Assembly: GCF_019331675.1 (NCBI RefSeq)
Contig: NZ_JAHBBJ010000005.1
Span: 117,217 to 181,216, forward strand
DNA length: 64,000 nt
Direction of reading: 5' to 3'
From: Bifidobacterium miconisargentati
Lineage (GTDB): Bacteria > Actinomycetota > Actinomycetes > Actinomycetales > Bifidobacteriaceae
The translations under genes and the position numbers were made by a program. Under the pieces are notes generated by a model, which did no database searches, was not told the DNA's origin, and was given only the letters and a program-made list of their open reading frames with translations. Positions 1-8,515 of the stretch are shown here, piece after piece (within the stretch, counting starts at the first letter, position 1; every line of letters begins with the position of its first letter).

Positions 1-1251
1 GCCGAGATGGAGAACGGTCTGGACCGCATCGCCCATGGTGCGGAGTCCGGCCGCGAATGGCTCACTCGCTTCTACTTCGGTTCGGGCGAGGGTGCCGCCA
101 AGAACGCCGACGAGGCGCATGAGGGCCTGCAGCAGCAGGTGGCGCAGCTCGGCGAGATCGACGCGCGCGCTATCAACACCATCGACATCGGCGACGGCCT
201 GCATGTGCGCGTGGGCCGCTACGGTCCGTATCTGGAGGATATGGAGCATCTGGACGCGGAAGGCAACCCCAAGCGCGCCTCCCTGCCGGACACCATCGCC
301 CCGGACGAGCTCACCGTGGCCGTGGCCCGCGACCTCATCGACAACCATTCGGGCGGCCCGCGCGAGCTGGGCAAGGATCCGGCCACCGGCGGCACCGTGG
401 AGGTGCGCAACGGCCGCTTCGGACCGTACGTGGCGCTGACGCTGCCCACGCCGGAAGGCGCCAAGGAGGCGCCGCGTCCGAAGATGGCCTCGCTGTTCAA
501 GACGATGAGCCCCGAATCGCTGTCTTTGGAGGACGCGCTCAAGCTGCTGAGCCTGCCGCGTGAGGTGGGCAAGTACGAGGAGACCAATGCCGAGACCGGC
601 GAGGTGTCCGAATGCACGGTGTCCGCCAACAACGGCCGCTACGGCCCGTACCTGTCCAAGACCGGCGCGGACGGCAAGTCCGAGACCCGTTCGCTGGCCT
701 CGGAGGACGAGATCTTCACGGTCGACATCGACAAGGCCAAGGAGCTGTTCTCCCAGCCCAAGTACGGTCGCGGCCGTGGGCGCGGCGCCGCCAAGCCGCC
801 GCTGCGCGAGCTCGGCACCGACCCGAACACCGGCAAGAACGTGACCATCAAGGACGGCCGCTTCGGCGCGTACATCACCGATGGCGAGACCAACCGCACC
901 GTGCCGAGGCAGTACACGCCGGAGACCATCACGCCGGACGACGCCTTCCGTCTGCTGGCCGAGAAGCGCGCGGCCGGTCCGTCCACGCGCGGTCGTGGCC
1001 GCGGCCGTGGCGCTGCGGCTGGCAAGGGCAAGACCGCCAAGGCCGCGCCCAAGGTGAGCGCCGTCGAGGCCAAGCGCGCCGAACGCCGTGCCGAGGTCAA
1101 GAAGCTGGCCGCCAAGGGATGGGCCAACACCCGCATCGCCGAAAAGCTCGGCTCCACCGCCTCCACGGTCAAGGCGGACATCGAATGGCTCACCGCGAAC
1201 GAGGGCTTCACCCGCCCGCCGGTCGTGGCCGCCAAGCCCAAGAAGAAGTAG
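1..1251 (+). CDS. topA: DNA topoisomerase I, C-terminal part (5' end outside window)
   Basis: The reading frame is open from the first base, so the catalytic N-terminal domains lie upstream of the window. What is visible is the C-terminal DNA-binding region: four Topo_C-type repeats, each with a GRxGxY core (GRYGPYLED, NGRFGPYV, NGRYGPYL, DGRFGAYI). A Gly/Arg-Lys-rich basic tail follows. The last 60 residues contain an HTH-like stretch (KLAAKGWANTRIAEKLG, then STASTVKADIEWL). Actinobacterial TopA proteins usually carry long basic tails; the HTH-like end is less usual. TopA relaxes negative supercoils. tmk follows 156 bp downstream on the same strand. Confidence 0.93.
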   Translation, partial: AEMENGLDRIAHGAESGREWLTRFYFGSGEGAAKNADEAHEGLQQQVAQLGEIDARAINTIDIGDGLHVRVGRYGPYLEDMEHLDAEGNPKRASLPDTIAPDELTVAVARDLIDNHSGGPRELGKDPATGGTVEVRNGRFGPYVALTLPTPEGAKEAPRPKMASLFKTMSPESLSLEDALKLLSLPREVGKYEETNAETGEVSECTVSANNGRYGPYLSKTGADGKSETRSLASEDEIFTVDIDKAKELFSQPKYGRGRGRGAAKPPLRELGTDPNTGKNVTIKDGRFGAYITDGETNRTVPRQYTPETITPDDAFRLLAEKRAAGPSTRGRGRGRGAAAGKGKTAKAAPKVSAVEAKRAERRAEVKKLAAKGWANTRIAEKLGSTASTVKADIEWLTANEGFTRPPVVAAKPKKK

Positions 1252-1407
1252 GCGGGCCCGCTCGCACGATTGCGTTGAATGCCCCATTGACAGGCTGCCG
1301 TGGCGGTCGTTGATGGGGCACTCCGATTTCAGGCGTCATTCAGCCCCTCGCAATCGAGATGGCCGACGATTTCAGGCAACTCTCCGCCTCACGGTAAGGT
1401 CAGGAGC

Positions 1408-2031
1408 ATGACCGGTCTGTTTATTTCCTTTGAAGGCGTCGACGGCGTGGGCAAGACCACGCAGGTCGAACGGTTGCGTGCCTACCTGGAGGCGCAAGGG
1501 CGCACGGTCGTGGTCACGCGCGAACCGGGCGGCACCGCGCTTGGCCGCGCCATCCGCAAGCTGCTGTTGCAGGGCGTCGGGGAGGGAACCACCGACATCG
1601 CCCCGCGCGCCGAAGCGCTGCTGTTCGCCGCCGACCGCGCGCAGCATGTGGCTGAAACCATCCGCCCGGCGTTGGAACGTGGCGAGGTCGTCATCACGGA
1701 CCGATACCTGGATTCGTCGCTGGCGTACCAGGCAGGCGGTCGCGAACTGACCTCCAAGGAAATCCGGAACCTGAGCATGTGGGCCACCGGCAATCTGCTG
1801 CCGGACCGCACGTACCTGTTGGATATGGATCCGGCCCTCTCGCACAATCGTCTCGAACATGCGGAAGATCGCATGGAATCGGCCGGCAGCGACTTCCAGA
1901 ACCGCACCCGTCAAGCGTTCCTAGACCTGGCCGCCGCCGAGCCGGACCGGTTCCGCGTGATCGACGCCGGGCAGCCCATCGAAGCGGTTTGGGCCGTCAT
2001 CGAAACGGACATCGCCGCGTTGCTGCAGTAA
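1408..2031 (+). CDS. tmk: Thymidylate kinase
   Basis: This 207-aa protein phosphorylates dTMP to dTDP with ATP and is essential for dTTP supply. The P-loop [10 protein letters not shown] lies at residues 9-18, and the DRY-type dTMP-binding motif ([15 protein letters not shown]) follows in mid-protein; the length fits the family. The frame is open further upstream, but homologous sequence begins at [10 protein letters not shown], which has an AGGAG-type RBS (caggagc) just before the ATG at 1408. It lies between topA and holB, an arrangement seen in other actinobacteria. A MITE-like repeat separates it from holB. Confidence 0.96.
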   Translation: MTGLFISFEGVDGVGKTTQVERLRAYLEAQGRTVVVTREPGGTALGRAIRKLLLQGVGEGTTDIAPRAEALLFAADRAQHVAETIRPALERGEVVITDRYLDSSLAYQAGGRELTSKEIRNLSMWATGNLLPDRTYLLDMDPALSHNRLEHAEDRMESAGSDFQNRTRQAFLDLAAAEPDRFRVIDAGQPIEAVWAVIETDIAALLQ

Positions 2032-2074
2032 GGAGCAAGGTTCTGCTCAGCGGGGCCTACATAACCTATGTTCC

Positions 2075-2170
2075 TTGGCTCCCCTTGTCAGGGGAGCTGT
2101 CGACGAAGCCGACTGAGGGGTAGTCGAAAAACAAGATTCATGTCGGTTTTGGTCTAATGGAATCAATAGG
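2075..2170 (+). repeat. MITE-like intergenic repeat, short form with tail (copy 1)
   Basis: Core TTGGCTCCCC ... GGGGTAGTC (2075-2124) contains two nested hairpins. It is followed by a partly conserved 45-bp tail ending in a TTTTGGTCTAATGGAATC-like string. Related tails follow the copies at 16789, 19458, 25879 and 61676. Confidence 0.85.
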
Positions 2171-2225
2171 TTTTCAGGTTGACTAGCACGGGGAACGGCA
2201 CCCGCAACGACAAGGGGGAGACGTA

Positions 2226-3377
2226 ATGAGCGTGTGGGATTCGCTGGTGGGCCAGCAGCCGGTGGTGGATATGCTGAGCCGCATCGCGCAGGGCGACCCA
2301 AGCCAGATCGCCCAGTCGTGGCTGATCTGCGGGCCTCCCGGATCGGGCAGATCGAACATGGCCCGTGCGTTCGCGGCGGCGCTGGAAAGCCCGGATCGCG
2401 GCATGGGGGGCGAGCCCACGCGCGTGACCCAACAGGTGCTGGCCGGCACGCACCCGGACGTGACGGTGCTGGCCACCAACAAGGTGACCATCGGCATCGA
2501 CCAGGTGCGCGACATCATCACCACTTCCGAGCAGATGCCGTCCACCGCGCCGTGGCGCATCATCATCATCGAGGACGTGGACCGCATGCTGGAGCGCACC
2601 ACCAACGTGCTCCTCAAGGAGATCGAGGAGCCGGCCGAACGCTGCATCTGGCTGCTGTGCGCCCCCAGCGCGCAGGACGTGCTGCCGACCATCCGATCGC
2701 GCTGCCGCGTGGTGAACCTCGCCGTGCCGTCCCCGGCGGCCGTGGCCGAGTTCCTTACGGCGAACACGGGTGCCGAGCCCAAGGTCGCCCAGCGTGCGGC
2801 CCGCCTGTCCGAAGGGCATATCGGCATCGCGCGCCTGTACGCCACGAACGAGCGCGTGATGTCGGACCGCGACGAGCTGGTCGTCGGTGTGCTGAACCTC
2901 GCCCGTGCCTCGGACGCGGTGCTGCTGGCCGGCAATCTCATCGACAACGCCAAGGGACAGGCCGAGGCGGACGCCAACGAGTGGTCCGGCAAGCAGGAGG
3001 CGGAATTCCGCCGCATCAACGGTCTCGCCGAGGGGGAGCGCATTCCCCCGAAGCTGCGCGGCGCATTCAATCAGGTGGCCAAGAAGGACGACATCAAGCG
3101 GTACGCCACCCGCCGCACGCGCGACGTGCTCGACCGTGCGCTCAACTCCGTCGCCTCCATCTACCGGGACGTGGCGGTGCTGCAGAACAACGCGGAGGAC
3201 GCTGTCGGGCTCATCAACCTGGAGAACCGGTCGGCCATCACCGAACTGTCCGTACGGCTCGATCGTGCCGGTGCGGTGGCCCGTCTGGACGAGGTGGCCC
3301 GAGCGCGCAAGCGTTTGGCCGGCAACGGCAATCCGCTGCTCACGTTCGAGGCGCTGTTCTGTGCGCTGATGCCGTGA
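2226..3377 (+). CDS. holB: DNA polymerase III delta' subunit
   Basis: This 383-aa AAA+ clamp-loader subunit helps load the beta sliding clamp. The start MSVWDSLVGQ has a strong RBS (ggggagacgta). The Walker-A-like loop at residues 36-43 reads GPPGSGRS, with Arg in place of the catalytic Lys. The sensor-2-like region, IIIEDVDRML, the LLKEIEEPAE helix and the SRC motif (TIRSRC) are typical of delta'/gamma. The Cys4 zinc module that usually sits between the P-loop helix and the LAGTHPDV motif is absent here: only Ser/Gly/Met/Thr residues occur there. Delta' generally does not hydrolyse ATP, so the altered loop fits the delta' assignment over gamma/tau. Confidence 0.93.
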   Translation: MSVWDSLVGQQPVVDMLSRIAQGDPSQIAQSWLICGPPGSGRSNMARAFAAALESPDRGMGGEPTRVTQQVLAGTHPDVTVLATNKVTIGIDQVRDIITTSEQMPSTAPWRIIIIEDVDRMLERTTNVLLKEIEEPAERCIWLLCAPSAQDVLPTIRSRCRVVNLAVPSPAAVAEFLTANTGAEPKVAQRAARLSEGHIGIARLYATNERVMSDRDELVVGVLNLARASDAVLLAGNLIDNAKGQAEADANEWSGKQEAEFRRINGLAEGERIPPKLRGAFNQVAKKDDIKRYATRRTRDVLDRALNSVASIYRDVAVLQNNAEDAVGLINLENRSAITELSVRLDRAGAVARLDEVARARKRLAGNGNPLLTFEALFCALMP

Positions 3378-3420
3378 AGTAGTGCCTGCTTCGCCGCGTT
3401 GCCGCCATGCCATGCGATTA

Positions 3421-3622
3421 CTGGCGGGGCGGGAAAGGTAGTACGTCGCCGGCTTGCTGTGCATAGTGGGTGCTGAGCGGGGCATGACGGGTAGTGAACA
3501 GCCGGTTTGCCCCGATGCGGGCGCACAAGCGGGGCATGGCAGGTAGCAGGTCGCTGGCCTGGCTCGATGAGGCCGCGTGATTGGGGCAAAATGGGTGGCA
3601 GGTCGCTGATTCATCTCGGCCG
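3421..3622. repeat. Degenerate 52-54 bp tandem repeat, about 4 units
   Basis: The holB-PEBP spacer (3378-3707) has no gene. It holds four related blocks beginning near 3423 (GGCGGGGC), 3477 (GCGGGGCATG), 3529 (GCGGGGCATGG) and 3581 (TTGGGGCAAAA). Each continues with a GGTAG/GGTGG string and then GTCGCCGG-, AGCCGG- or GTCGCTG-like sequence, giving a period of about 52-54 bp. It resembles the GC-rich hairpins near 17755-17970 and 24588-24793. Confidence 0.6.
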
Positions 3623-3707
3623 GGCGGTCGCCAGCGTGGCAGATCGGGCATGAGCCGCCCGTGCCGCCCCGCCGGCCGGTAACATGGGGCGCGATACACT
3701 GGAGCGT

Positions 3708-4262
3708 ATGAAGATTTCCGCTGATTTCACCGTCGTTCCCGACGACTTCGCCAAAGCGGCCGCGCCCGAATACCGCGCGGGTGGCGTGCCCATCATCTCC
3801 TTCCCCTTCTATATCGACGAGGTGAACCCGGAGGCCCATTACCTGCACTGGACGTTCACCGATCCCGATTCCATCCCGGTGTGCGGATTCGAGTGGATCC
3901 ACTGGACGGTGGCGAACCTGCCGATCGACGCGCTGATGTTCGACTTCAACGACTCCCACGCGCTCTCGATTCCGCCGGACTTCTCCCGTCAGATGACCGC
4001 GATGATTCCCGAGGCGGTGCAGGGTCGCAACTCCTCGGCCTCGAAATTCGTGGGCCGCGAGAACGACCCGGCGATCATCATGCGGTACAACGGCCCGCAG
4101 CCGCCGGACAGGGATCACGACTACTACCTGCACGTATGGGCCACGAAGGAGCCACTGCCCGGCCTCAACCAGGGCTTCTGGATGAACGAGCTGCTGCACA
4201 AGCTGCGCGAATGCGGCGAGACTCCCGACCAGGGCGGCATGTTCGTCACTGGCAAGGCATGA
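3708..4262 (+). CDS. YbhB/YbcL-type phosphatidylethanolamine-binding protein (PEBP) fold
   Basis: This 184-aa soluble protein matches the bacterial YbhB/YbcL (Raf-kinase-inhibitor-like) family. Visible family marks are the central FEWIHWTVANLP and the RYNGPQPPDRDHDYYLHVWA stretch containing the conserved GPxPP/D-H-Y anion-pocket motif. No signal peptide is seen, so it is probably cytoplasmic. The start at 3708 (MKISADF) matches where the family begins, although GGAG is only 3 nt upstream; an alternative ATG lies at 3684. The molecular role of bacterial PEBP proteins is not settled. It stands alone, flanked by repeats on both sides. Confidence 0.88.
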   Translation: MKISADFTVVPDDFAKAAAPEYRAGGVPIISFPFYIDEVNPEAHYLHWTFTDPDSIPVCGFEWIHWTVANLPIDALMFDFNDSHALSIPPDFSRQMTAMIPEAVQGRNSSASKFVGRENDPAIIMRYNGPQPPDRDHDYYLHVWATKEPLPGLNQGFWMNELLHKLRECGETPDQGGMFVTGKA

Positions 4263-4306
4263 TCCCTGCGTAACTTCGTAACATATAGGCAGCGATAGCG
4301 CGGTCA

Positions 4307-4358
4307 TGGCTCCCCTCCCTGAGGGGAGCTGGCCGACGCAGTCGGACTGAGGGGAGTG
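4307..4358 (+). repeat. MITE-like intergenic repeat (copy 2)
   Basis: TGGCTCCCCTCCCTGAGGGG start and GGACTGAGGGGAGTG end. It faces copy 3 in inverted orientation 27 bp away. Confidence 0.85.
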
Positions 4359-4385
4359 CGCCACGGCCCGATTATGCGAATTTTT

Positions 4386-4439
4386 GACTACCCCTCAGTC
4401 ACGCAAAGCGTGACAGCTCCCCTGACAAGGGGAGCCAAA
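4386..4439 (-). repeat. MITE-like intergenic repeat (copy 3, inverted)
   Basis: It starts GACTACCCCTCAGTC and ends GGGGAGCCAA, the reverse complement of the usual order. With copy 2 it forms a large inverted pair upstream of the C69 dipeptidase. Confidence 0.85.
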
Positions 4440-4464
4440 TGGAAGAGAAAGGACATCATCCAAT

Positions 4465-6066
4465 ATGGCCTGCACCACGATTCTGGTAGGCAAGGACGCG
4501 AGCTATGACGGTTCCACCATCATCGCCCGCAACGAGGATTCCGCCAACGGCGAGTTCAACCCCAAGCGCTTCATCGTCGTCAAGCCGGAGGAGCAGCCGC
4601 GCGAATACAAGTCGGTGATCTCCCACCTGACCATCACCCTGCCGGACAATCCGCTGCAGTACACCGCCGTGCCGAACGCCGACCTCAAGGAAGGCATCTG
4701 GGGCGAGGCCGGCGTGAACGAGGCGAACGTGGCCATGAGCGCCACCGAGACCCTCACCACCAACGAGCGCGTGCTCGGCGCCGACCCGTTCGTGGAGTAC
4801 GCCCCGGCCAAGGGCGACGAGCCGGAAGTGCCCGGCGGCATCGGCGAGGAGGACTTCCTGACCATCGTGCTGCCGTACATCAAGACCGCGCGCGAGGGCG
4901 TCGAGCGTCTGGGCGCGCTGCTCGAGGAGTTCGGCACCTACGAGATGAACGGTGTGGCCTTCTCCGACGTCAACGAGATCTGGTGGCTGGAGACCGTGGG
5001 CGGCCATCACTGGATCGCCAAGCGCGTGCCGGACGAGGCGTACGTGACCATGCCGAACCAGCTGGGCATCGACGAATTCGACCTCGAGGACGCCCTGGGT
5101 GATCAGGAGGAGCACATGTGCTCCGCCGACCTGGCCGAGTTCATCGAGACCAACCACCTCGACCTGTCCGTGGAGAACACCACCCCGTTCAACCCGCGCG
5201 ACGCCTTCGGCTCCCACTCCGATTCCGACCACGTGTACAACACCCCGCGCGCCTGGTACATGCAGCGCTTCCTCAACCCGTACGACGAGGTGTGGGACGG
5301 CCCGGACGCCGACCACAAGCCGGAGTCCAACGACATCCCGTGGGCCCGCCAGCCCGAGCGCAAGGTGACCATCGAGGACGTCAAGTACGTGCTGTCCTCC
5401 CACTACCAGGGCACCCCGTTCGACCCGTACGGCCAGCTCGGCGACGAGCGCACCCGCCACATGTACCGCACGATCGGCATCAACCGCCAGAGCCAGCTCG
5501 CCGTGATACAGATCCGCCCGTACCGCCCGCAGGCGAACCGCGCGATCCAGTGGATGGCGTATGGCTCCAACCCGTTCAACACGCTGGTCCCGTTCTTCCC
5601 GAACGTGGACACCACGCCCGCCTACCTTGAGGACACCACCACCCGCGTGACCTCCGAGAACTTCTACTGGGCCAACCGCATCATCGCCGCCCTGTGCGAT
5701 GGCGCCTTCCGCTCCACCTCCAACGCCGTGGAACGTTACCAGGAGAAGACCGGCGGCATGGGTCACCGTCTGGTGGCCGCCACGGACGAGCAGGTGGCCC
5801 GCCTGGGTCTGACCGCCGCCGAGGAAGCCGCGCAGTCGGCCGCCGAGGAGGAGTTCGAGGCGGACAACGTGGACGGCGACGTGCAGCCGATGGATCCGGA
5901 CGAGATCATCGCCGCCGTGCGCAACCCGGAGGTGCGCGGCATCCTCGCCGCCGCCAACCAGACCATGGCCGACCAGCTCAAGGTGGAGACCGACAAGCTC
6001 CTCGACTCCGTGCTGTACACCCGCAGCATGGAGATGAAGAACGGCTTCCACATGTCCGATTTCTAA
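4465..6066 (+). CDS. C69-family dipeptidase (PepD-like)
   Basis: This 533-aa Ntn-hydrolase of peptidase family C69 cleaves dipeptides. The nucleophile is the near-N-terminal Cys3 (MACTT), which in this family becomes the N-terminal residue after processing; the adjoining GSTIIARNED motif is also typical. WGEAGVNEANVAMSATET and the late NFYWANR region fit the family, as does the length. No signal peptide precedes Cys3, which suggests a cytoplasmic enzyme that finishes breakdown of imported peptides. The start has an AAAGGA RBS about 10 nt upstream. fhs follows after a short repeat-bearing gap. Confidence 0.94.
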   Translation: MACTTILVGKDASYDGSTIIARNEDSANGEFNPKRFIVVKPEEQPREYKSVISHLTITLPDNPLQYTAVPNADLKEGIWGEAGVNEANVAMSATETLTTNERVLGADPFVEYAPAKGDEPEVPGGIGEEDFLTIVLPYIKTAREGVERLGALLEEFGTYEMNGVAFSDVNEIWWLETVGGHHWIAKRVPDEAYVTMPNQLGIDEFDLEDALGDQEEHMCSADLAEFIETNHLDLSVENTTPFNPRDAFGSHSDSDHVYNTPRAWYMQRFLNPYDEVWDGPDADHKPESNDIPWARQPERKVTIEDVKYVLSSHYQGTPFDPYGQLGDERTRHMYRTIGINRQSQLAVIQIRPYRPQANRAIQWMAYGSNPFNTLVPFFPNVDTTPAYLEDTTTRVTSENFYWANRIIAALCDGAFRSTSNAVERYQEKTGGMGHRLVAATDEQVARLGLTAAEEAAQSAAEEEFEADNVDGDVQPMDPDEIIAAVRNPEVRGILAAANQTMADQLKVETDKLLDSVLYTRSMEMKNGFHMSDF

Positions 6067-6077
6067 TCCGCATATTG

Positions 6078-6102
6078 TGGCTCCCTTCTCTGAGGGGAGC
6101 CA
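6078..6102 (+). repeat. Solo hairpin of the MITE-like repeat (copy 4)
   Basis: TGGCTCCC ... GGGGAGCCA only, 25 bp, without the second half. It may act as a weak terminator between the dipeptidase gene and fhs. Confidence 0.6.
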
Positions 6103-6142
6103 GGATACGGGCCATCCCCACCACACACAGAAAGGCTTGAAA

Positions 6143-7660
6143 ATGACCACCATCGAAGACTTCACCAGCCAGTACGGCCTGGTCCAGAAGATCGACGCCT
6201 TCGGCTACATGAAGTACCTCGCCGAGAACCCGGACGCCCCGCGCAAGCACGGCAAGGTCATCCTTGTGACCGCCGATACGCCGCTCAAGGCCTCCCGCGG
6301 CGAAGGCAAGACCACCACCACCATCGCCCTCATCGACGCGCTCAACAAGCGCGGCATCGACGCCACCGCCGTGCTGCGCCAGCCGAGCATGGGCATCACC
6401 GCCGCCGGCTCCAAGGGCGGCGCCTCCGGTGGCGGCAAGGCCTCCCTGACCCACCCTGAGCTCATCGACTGGGGCCTGTGCGGTGAGATGGGCGCCATCG
6501 CCGCCGCGCAGAACCTGCTCGTCTCCTTCGCCGAGAAGGCCATCGACGACGGCAAGCTCGACACCGTCCTGGTGCCGCGCGTCTCCGAAGTGCCGTCCCG
6601 CTCCCTGCGCTCCATCGCCGTGGACTACGGCAAGGGCAACGTGGCGGAGAAGGTGGTGCTCACCCCGACCTCCGAGCTCATGCAGATCGTGGTGCTCTCC
6701 CGCTCCATGGACGAGATCGCCGATCGCGTTTCCAAGATGATCGCCGGCACGAAGGACGGCAAGGCCGTGACCTTCGGTGAGTTCATCGACCTGTGGCGTA
6801 TCACCGGCATCCTGGCCGACGCCGTCAAGCCCGCGAAGACCGAGACCGTGAACGGCTCCCCGGTGTACGTGCACGGTGGCCCGTTCGCCAACGTGTCCAT
6901 CGGCATCCCGACCCTCGTGTCCGTGGAGATGGCCTGCGCCCTGCATGACGTGGTCATCGTCGAGGCTGGCTACGGCACCGACGCCGGCGCGCAGAAGTGG
7001 CTGGACATCGCCTGCCGCGAGTTCGGCGCACAGTGGCCGTCCGCCGCGGTTGTGGTGACCCGTGCCTCCACTTGGCGCGACGACCCGGATCTGGCCTGGC
7101 GCTACCCGTTCCACGTGCAGCGCCTCGAGGGCCTGGACATCCCGACCTTCCCGCTCATCAACCTGTGGGACGGCGAGGACGATCAGATTCCGGCGCTCAA
7201 GGAGACCGCCGAGGAGCTGGGCTTCCGTGCCCCGATCATCGGCAACCTGTTCCGCGACGGCGGCGAGGCCCTGGCTCCGCAGCTCGACGGCTTCGTGGAC
7301 GTGCTGGAGAACGGTTCCATGCCGGCCGAACCGCACTCTCACAAGGGCATGGCCCTGACCGAGAACGTCAAGTGGGTGGCCGAGCACGCCTACGGTGTGC
7401 CCGCCGACCGCGTGATCTACAAGCCCGGCTTCACCGAGTCCGTGTCCGCCGCGATGGAACTGTGCCAGTCCGCCGGCATCTCGCTCGATGACCTGGCGCT
7501 CGTGGCCGTCAAGTCCCCGGCGACCATGACCGACAACGACCGCGCCCCGGAGGAGGAGCGCACGGTGACGCTGAAGAAGGTCGAGGTGCACGCCGGCGCC
7601 GGTCTGGTGCACGTGAATCTGACCTCGTCGCTCACCACGCCGATGCCGAAGATCGTCTGA
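6143..7660 (+). CDS. fhs: Formate-tetrahydrofolate ligase
   Basis: This 505-aa enzyme makes 10-formyl-THF from formate, ATP and THF for purine synthesis and initiator-tRNA formylation. The P-loop-like ASRGEGKTTTT lies near residues 50-60, followed by the family substrate loop (LRQPSMGITAAGSKGGASGGG). It is shorter than the common ~555-aa form, which fits the compact type I associate with bifidobacteria. Formate from pyruvate formate-lyase would be the likely substrate source. The start MTTIEDF is preceded by AAAGGCTTGAAA. A perfect 14-bp hairpin follows the stop. Confidence 0.93.
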   Translation: MTTIEDFTSQYGLVQKIDAFGYMKYLAENPDAPRKHGKVILVTADTPLKASRGEGKTTTTIALIDALNKRGIDATAVLRQPSMGITAAGSKGGASGGGKASLTHPELIDWGLCGEMGAIAAAQNLLVSFAEKAIDDGKLDTVLVPRVSEVPSRSLRSIAVDYGKGNVAEKVVLTPTSELMQIVVLSRSMDEIADRVSKMIAGTKDGKAVTFGEFIDLWRITGILADAVKPAKTETVNGSPVYVHGGPFANVSIGIPTLVSVEMACALHDVVIVEAGYGTDAGAQKWLDIACREFGAQWPSAAVVVTRASTWRDDPDLAWRYPFHVQRLEGLDIPTFPLINLWDGEDDQIPALKETAEELGFRAPIIGNLFRDGGEALAPQLDGFVDVLENGSMPAEPHSHKGMALTENVKWVAEHAYGVPADRVIYKPGFTESVSAAMELCQSAGISLDDLALVAVKSPATMTDNDRAPEEERTVTLKKVEVHAGAGLVHVNLTSSLTTPMPKIV

Positions 7661-7680
7661 TGCTCGTCTGACGCATGAAC

Positions 7681-7719
7681 GTTGAAAGCCCGCCAGCTTC
7701 GCGCCGGCGGGCTTTCAAC
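7681..7719 (+). terminator. Rho-independent-type hairpin after fhs
   Basis: Perfect 14-bp arms GTTGAAAGCCCGCC / GGCGGGCTTTCAAC around an 11-nt loop. The stem itself ends in the A/T-rich stretch; no long T tract follows. Confidence 0.8.
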
Positions 7720-7723
7720 ATAC

Positions 7724-7874
7724 TTGGCTCCCCTTGATAGGACATTGCCGTGAAGCAAACGGCAGAGCCGTTTGTAGGCAATGTGCGAGGCGACAGCCGA
7801 GCCAATAGGCCGCGAACGAAGTTCGTCATTAATTGCAGGACGAGCTGTCGAACGAAGTGAGACTGAGGGGAGTC
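7724..7874 (+). repeat. MITE-like repeat, long ~150-bp form (copy 5)
   Basis: It has the same termini as the short form (TTGGCTCCCC ... GACTGAGGGGAGTC). A ~100-bp internal segment contains GGACATTGCCGT, GTTTGTAGGCAATGTGCGAG, GCGAACGAAGTTCGT and AATTGCAGGACGAGCTGTCG. The same internal segment recurs at 19458 and 55643. Confidence 0.85.
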
Positions 7875-7892
7875 GCGGGTGACTCGCTTGAT

Positions 7893-7943
7893 AGCTCCCC
7901 TCAGTCAGCTCCGCTGACAGCTCCCCTCAAAGAGGGGAGCCAA
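7893..7943 (-). repeat. MITE-like repeat, short form, inverted (copy 6)
   Basis: Reverse-complement copy ending GAGGGGAGCCAA, directly after the long copy. Together they fill the fhs-tautomerase spacer between convergent genes. Confidence 0.85.
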
Positions 7944-7954
7944 AGATAAGGAAC

Positions 7955-8302
7955 TCAGAAGTTCCCGCCATTCCAGCCCCAGTCGGTGGTGGCGGTGTAG
8001 CGGATGTACGTGCGGTCCTCGGGAATGCCGAGCGTGGAGTTCAGCGCGGCCATGATGGATTCGGTCAGCTTCTCCCAGACGGAGCCCGGCACGGAGCGGC
8101 CGAACACGTTGACCTCCACGTAGGCGGCCGGCTTGGAATCGTCGCCGCCGAAGTAGATGGGCATGTTGTCCTCGAACGGGCACATCAGCCAGCTTTCGGA
8201 CTTGCCGGGCACCGCGGTGATGGCCTTGCCGTACGCGGCCTTCAGGGCCTCGCGCTGCTCGGGCGTGGTGGAGACGGAGACGTGGGTGTGAATGACGGGC
8301 AT
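7955..8302 (-). CDS. MIF-like tautomerase (tautomerase superfamily)
   Basis: This 115-aa protein has the full length of macrophage migration inhibitory factor / D-dopachrome tautomerase, not the ~60-aa 4-OT type. Pro2, the catalytic base of the superfamily, follows Met1 (MPVIHTHVSV), and the C-terminus TDWGWNGGNF matches the conserved MIF C-terminal WGWNG motif. The middle (YVEVNVFGRSVP) fits the beta-strand core. No secretion signal is seen, as in eukaryotic MIF. The physiological substrate in bacteria is unknown. It is a single gene convergent with fhs, with a GGAGG-type RBS upstream of 8302. Confidence 0.85.
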   Translation of the reverse strand: MPVIHTHVSVSTTPEQREALKAAYGKAITAVPGKSESWLMCPFEDNMPIYFGGDDSKPAAYVEVNVFGRSVPGSVWEKLTESIMAALNSTLGIPEDRTYIRYTATTDWGWNGGNF

Positions 8303-8515
8303 GATTCCTCCTTGACGAAAGCCCTCGCTGACAAGGGCATCGATGAGAACGTTCGCCTTCAGTCTATCGCCGTCCGGAGGCTTTCGCCGGGCGCTGTACC
8401 GGGTCGGCCGGGCGGTCCGGGCGGAACCGCCACAGACGAACCGAATTGCAGAGATTGCGGGACAATACAGCCAACGGCCAGCCGGCAGTCAGGCGCGTAG
8501 TGTTGAATACCCACT

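Noticed and set aside
3421..3622. CRISPR-like tandem repeats
   Set aside because: Units of about 52 bp diverge from each other along their length and there are no unique spacers; no cas genes are in the window.
2163..4364. 733-codon minus-strand frame across holB and the PEBP gene
   Set aside because: It covers two genes and the tandem repeat region; composition is that of a shadow.
4456..6165. 569-codon open frame on the minus strand over the C69 dipeptidase gene
   Set aside because: Shadow frame of a GC-rich gene: rich in Val, Gly, His and Arg, no RBS and no recognisable motif, while the plus frame encodes a complete C69 dipeptidase.
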